DNA from: Pseudomonadota bacterium
GTDB taxonomy: Bacteria > Pseudomonadota > Alphaproteobacteria > GCA-2731375
Direction: 5' to 3'
NCBI GenBank assembly: GCA_027623205.1
Contig: JAQBYC010000042.1
Location: 1-35,780, forward strand
DNA: 35,780 bases
The notes beneath the pieces are model-generated. The model did no database searches. It saw nothing but the letters and a program-made list of their open reading frames with translations, and was not told the origin of the DNA. Made by a program: the position numbers and the translations under genes. Of the stretch, positions 33,681 through 35,780 are shown one piece after another; positions within the stretch are counted from its first letter, which is position 1; each line of letters starts with the position of its first letter.

Positions 33681-35780
33681 CTACCCCCTTGGCCGTATCA
33701 ATATGTTGCCCACCGCGTCGACTTCGCCGTCATGGTCGGGCAGGATCAGGGTAGTGGAGTCCATCTCGGTAACGATCGCCGGGCCGGCGATGCGGTTGCC
33801 GGCCTGCAAAAGGCTGCGATCATAGATTTTGGCCGATCGGTCCTGGCCCGCCACATAGACGCTGGTATCCAGATAGGCGGCGGCGGAGGCATCGCTGCCG
33901 CCCGTCGGCAAGACCTCCGCCTTGGCCGTGCTTTCCCGGCCCTGCACCAGGGCGCGCAGGTTATACAGCTCGTGCCCGGTTTTCAAAGCAAAGGTGAACA
34001 TCTGCTCGTGCATGGCATTGAACTGTTTGCCGGCGGCCGCCAGGCCGCCGCGGCCGTATTCCTCTGGCGTCATGTCCACCGTCAATTGCATGGCCTGGCC
34101 CGCATACCGCAGATCGATCTGGTACACCGCGGATTGCTCCGACCGCGCCACGCCTTCGTTGTCCAGCGTGCGGGCCGCAATCTCGGCCAGTTCCTCCAGG
34201 ATACCGCGTACTTCCCCGTCGGAGGTGTCTTCAAAACGGCGGACAAAGGTGCGCGAGGCTTCATCCCGCACCCGCGTGGTGGCATCACCATAGGCGCACA
34301 GGACTCCCGGGCCGGGCGGGATCAACACCGGCCAACTGTTCATCAACCTGCCCAGGGCATTGGCGTGCAGCGGCCCCGCCCCGCCGAAGCCGACCAGAGC
34401 GAAATCTCGGGGGTCATAGCCCTGTTCGACCGAGACCAGCCGCAGGGCGCCGAACATGTTCTCGTTGACAATATTGATGATGCCTTCCGCGGCTTCCTTG
34501 AGCCCCAGTCCCATGCCGCTGGCTACCTTTTGCATGGCCCGTTCGGCGGCGTCGTAATCCAATTGCATATCGCCGCCCAGGCGGGCCCCGGACGGCAGAT
34601 AGCCCAGCACCACGTTGGCGTCGGTCACGGTGGGTTCAACCCCGCCCTTGCCATAGGCCGCCGGGCCCGGTTCGGCGCCCGCGCTTTGCGGACCCACGCG
34701 CAGGGCTTTTGTCAATTCCGGCACATAGGCGATGGAACCGCCGCCCGCGCCCACCGTACGGACGTCGATGGAAGATGCGCGCACGGTCACATCGGCGACC
34801 CGGGTTTCCCGCCGGGTCCGCGCCACGCCGCCTTCAATCAGCGCCACATCCGTTGACGTGCCGCCCATATCGAAAGTCAAAAGGTTTTCGTAACCGGCCT
34901 GTTTGGCGATCCAGATGGCGCCCGTGACGCCCCCCGCCGGTCCGCTCATCAACAAATTGACCGGCGCCGATTTTGCCGCCTCGGCCGAGGCCAGGCCGCC
35001 GTCCGAACGCAGGATGTGCAACTGTACCCCGTTCATGCGCCGGTTCAATTCGGCTTCCAGGCTCTCGATATACTTTGAAACCACGGGCCGGATATAGGAA
35101 TTGACCACCGTGGTTTCGGCCCGTTCGTATTCATACATCTCCGGTATCACTTCCGACGAGATCGAGACCGGAATGCCGGGCATTACGCGTTCGGCAATGG
35201 TGCGGATCCGCCGTTCATGCTCGCCATTGGCATAGGCGTTGATCAGGGAAACGGTCAGCGCCTCGACCCCGCTGCCTTTCAGGCTGGAAATGCTTTTCTC
35301 CATGGCCGCTTCGTCCAGGGCTTCCACCACCTCGCCCAGAGCGCTCATGCGTTCGTTGGCTTCGATGGTCAGCTCCAGCGGGGCCAGGGGATCGCGCTTG
35401 TTGAAGATGACCCAGCCGCCCAGACCACCCGGTACATAGGAGCGCGCGATCTGCAGCACCTGTTTGAAGCCCTTGGTGGTGATCAGGCCGACCAGGGCGC
35501 CGCTGCCCGTCAACACCGTGTTGGTGGCCACGGTCGTGCCGTGCATGACACGACCGATGGCGGCAGGGTCTATACCGGCTTCCAGGCAGATCTTGTTGAT
35601 CCCGTTCAACACGCCCTGGGCGGAATCTTCGGGCGTCGAGGGGACCTTGGCGGTATAGGCATGGCTGCTGCCTTCATCGATCAACAGCAAATCAGTAAAG
35701 GTCCCCCCCACGTCGACACCCAGGCGGTAGCCGCCGCCGTCACTGGTTGCCCGCGGCCGCGGCGCCGGCCTGGCGACGGT
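33681..35780 (-). CDS. hyuA: Hydantoinase A/oxoprolinase family protein (5' end outside the window)
   Basis: The frame is open to the window edge. The visible part includes YRLGVDVGGTFTDLLLID (the actin-like ATP-binding fold), HGTTVATNTVLTGSGALVGLITTKGF, LMSGPAGGVTGA, FDMGGTSTDVALIEGG, GAGGGSIAYV and FALVGFGGAGPLHA. This is nearly the whole of a HyuA subunit of about 690 residues; only a few N-terminal residues should be missing. An internal start at the methionine-read codon near 35711 would delete the beginning of the ATP motif and was rejected. It is translationally close-coupled to hyuB. Confidence 0.93.
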   Translation of the reverse strand, partial: TVARPAPRPRATSDGGGYRLGVDVGGTFTDLLLIDEGSSHAYTAKVPSTPEDSAQGVLNGINKICLEAGIDPAAIGRVMHGTTVATNTVLTGSGALVGLITTKGFKQVLQIARSYVPGGLGGWVIFNKRDPLAPLELTIEANERMSALGEVVEALDEAAMEKSISSLKGSGVEALTVSLINAYANGEHERRIRTIAERVMPGIPVSISSEVIPEMYEYERAETTVVNSYIRPVVSKYIESLEAELNRRMNGVQLHILRSDGGLASAEAAKSAPVNLLMSGPAGGVTGAIWIAKQAGYENLLTFDMGGTSTDVALIEGGVARTRRETRVADVTVRASSIDVRTVGAGGGSIAYVPELTKALRVGPQSAGAEPGPAAYGKGGVEPTVTDANVVLGYLPSGARLGGDMQLDYDAAERAMQKVASGMGLGLKEAAEGIINIVNENMFGALRLVSVEQGYDPRDFALVGFGGAGPLHANALGRLMNSWPVLIPPGPGVLCAYGDATTRVRDEASRTFVRRFEDTSDGEVRGILEELAEIAARTLDNEGVARSEQSAVYQIDLRYAGQAMQLTVDMTPEEYGRGGLAAAGKQFNAMHEQMFTFALKTGHELYNLRALVQGRESTAKAEVLPTGGSDASAAAYLDTSVYVAGQDRSAKIYDRSLLQAGNRIAGPAIVTEMDSTTLILPDHDGEVDAVGNILIRPRG

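Noticed and set aside
32327-33754. 475-codon open frame on the + strand, antisense to hyuB
   Set aside because: It mirrors the hyuB gene codon for codon, has no recognisable motif, and such long antisense frames are common in GC-rich DNA. The same applies to 33492-34856 and 20347-21282.

Overview
The window looks like a GC-rich alphaproteobacterial chromosome, probably of the Rhodospirillales type. The evidence is an F1-only atpHAGDC operon with no F0 genes beside it, a comF-grxC-nitrilase block, a DUF1178 gene, and a homologue of the mitochondrial complex I assembly factor NDUFAF5. There are no rRNA or tRNA genes, no CRISPR array and no intact insertion sequence. The taxonomic call rests on gene content and my knowledge of the families, not on a search.

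Left part (1-4.8 kb, + strand): a membrane-bound multi-PAS histidine kinase is followed by a single-domain response regulator that is frameshifted by an imperfect 18-bp tandem duplication. Next comes a ccdA-type membrane thiol reductase and, right behind it, an exported thioredoxin-fold gene. That gene is open in one frame only if an in-frame UGA is read through. The UGA replaces exactly the first redox cysteine (W-U-G-T-C), and a bacterial SECIS-like hairpin lies at the right distance downstream. I read it as a probable selenoprotein, and it is the most interesting item here.

Middle-left (4.8-17 kb): a minus-strand comF-grxC-nitrilase block is followed by an SDR, the NDUFAF5-like protein, a small methyltransferase, DUF1178, a PPOX flavoprotein, cupins, an OmpH/Skp chaperone, an MFS carrier, a ThDP enzyme, a 3-oxoadipate enol-lactonase-like hydrolase and a serine-glyoxylate-type aminotransferase. 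Three copies of an unannotated ~98-bp intergenic repeat lie at 4709, 14844 and 16995. Each ends in a long hairpin, and one copy carries matched changes in both arms.

Centre (17-22.2 kb, - strand): the ATP synthase F1 operon atpH-atpA-atpG-atpD-atpC, with a candidate promoter upstream and a convincing rho-independent terminator downstream.

Right part (22.3-35.8 kb): an accessory catabolic region. A minus-strand operon encodes a luciferase-like flavin monooxygenase, a D-2-hydroxyacid dehydrogenase and a class III CoA-transferase. An adenosine-deaminase-family gene is followed by a cobalt-type nitrile hydratase whose beta subunit is split into two translationally coupled genes, and then by a protein joining an accessory-type helical domain to a second beta C-terminal barrel. 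A zinc alcohol dehydrogenase comes next. Finally there is a minus-strand set of hydantoinase/oxoprolinase A (cut by the window end), hydantoinase B, a methyltransferase and a VOC protein. Substrates of these catabolic enzymes cannot be read from sequence.
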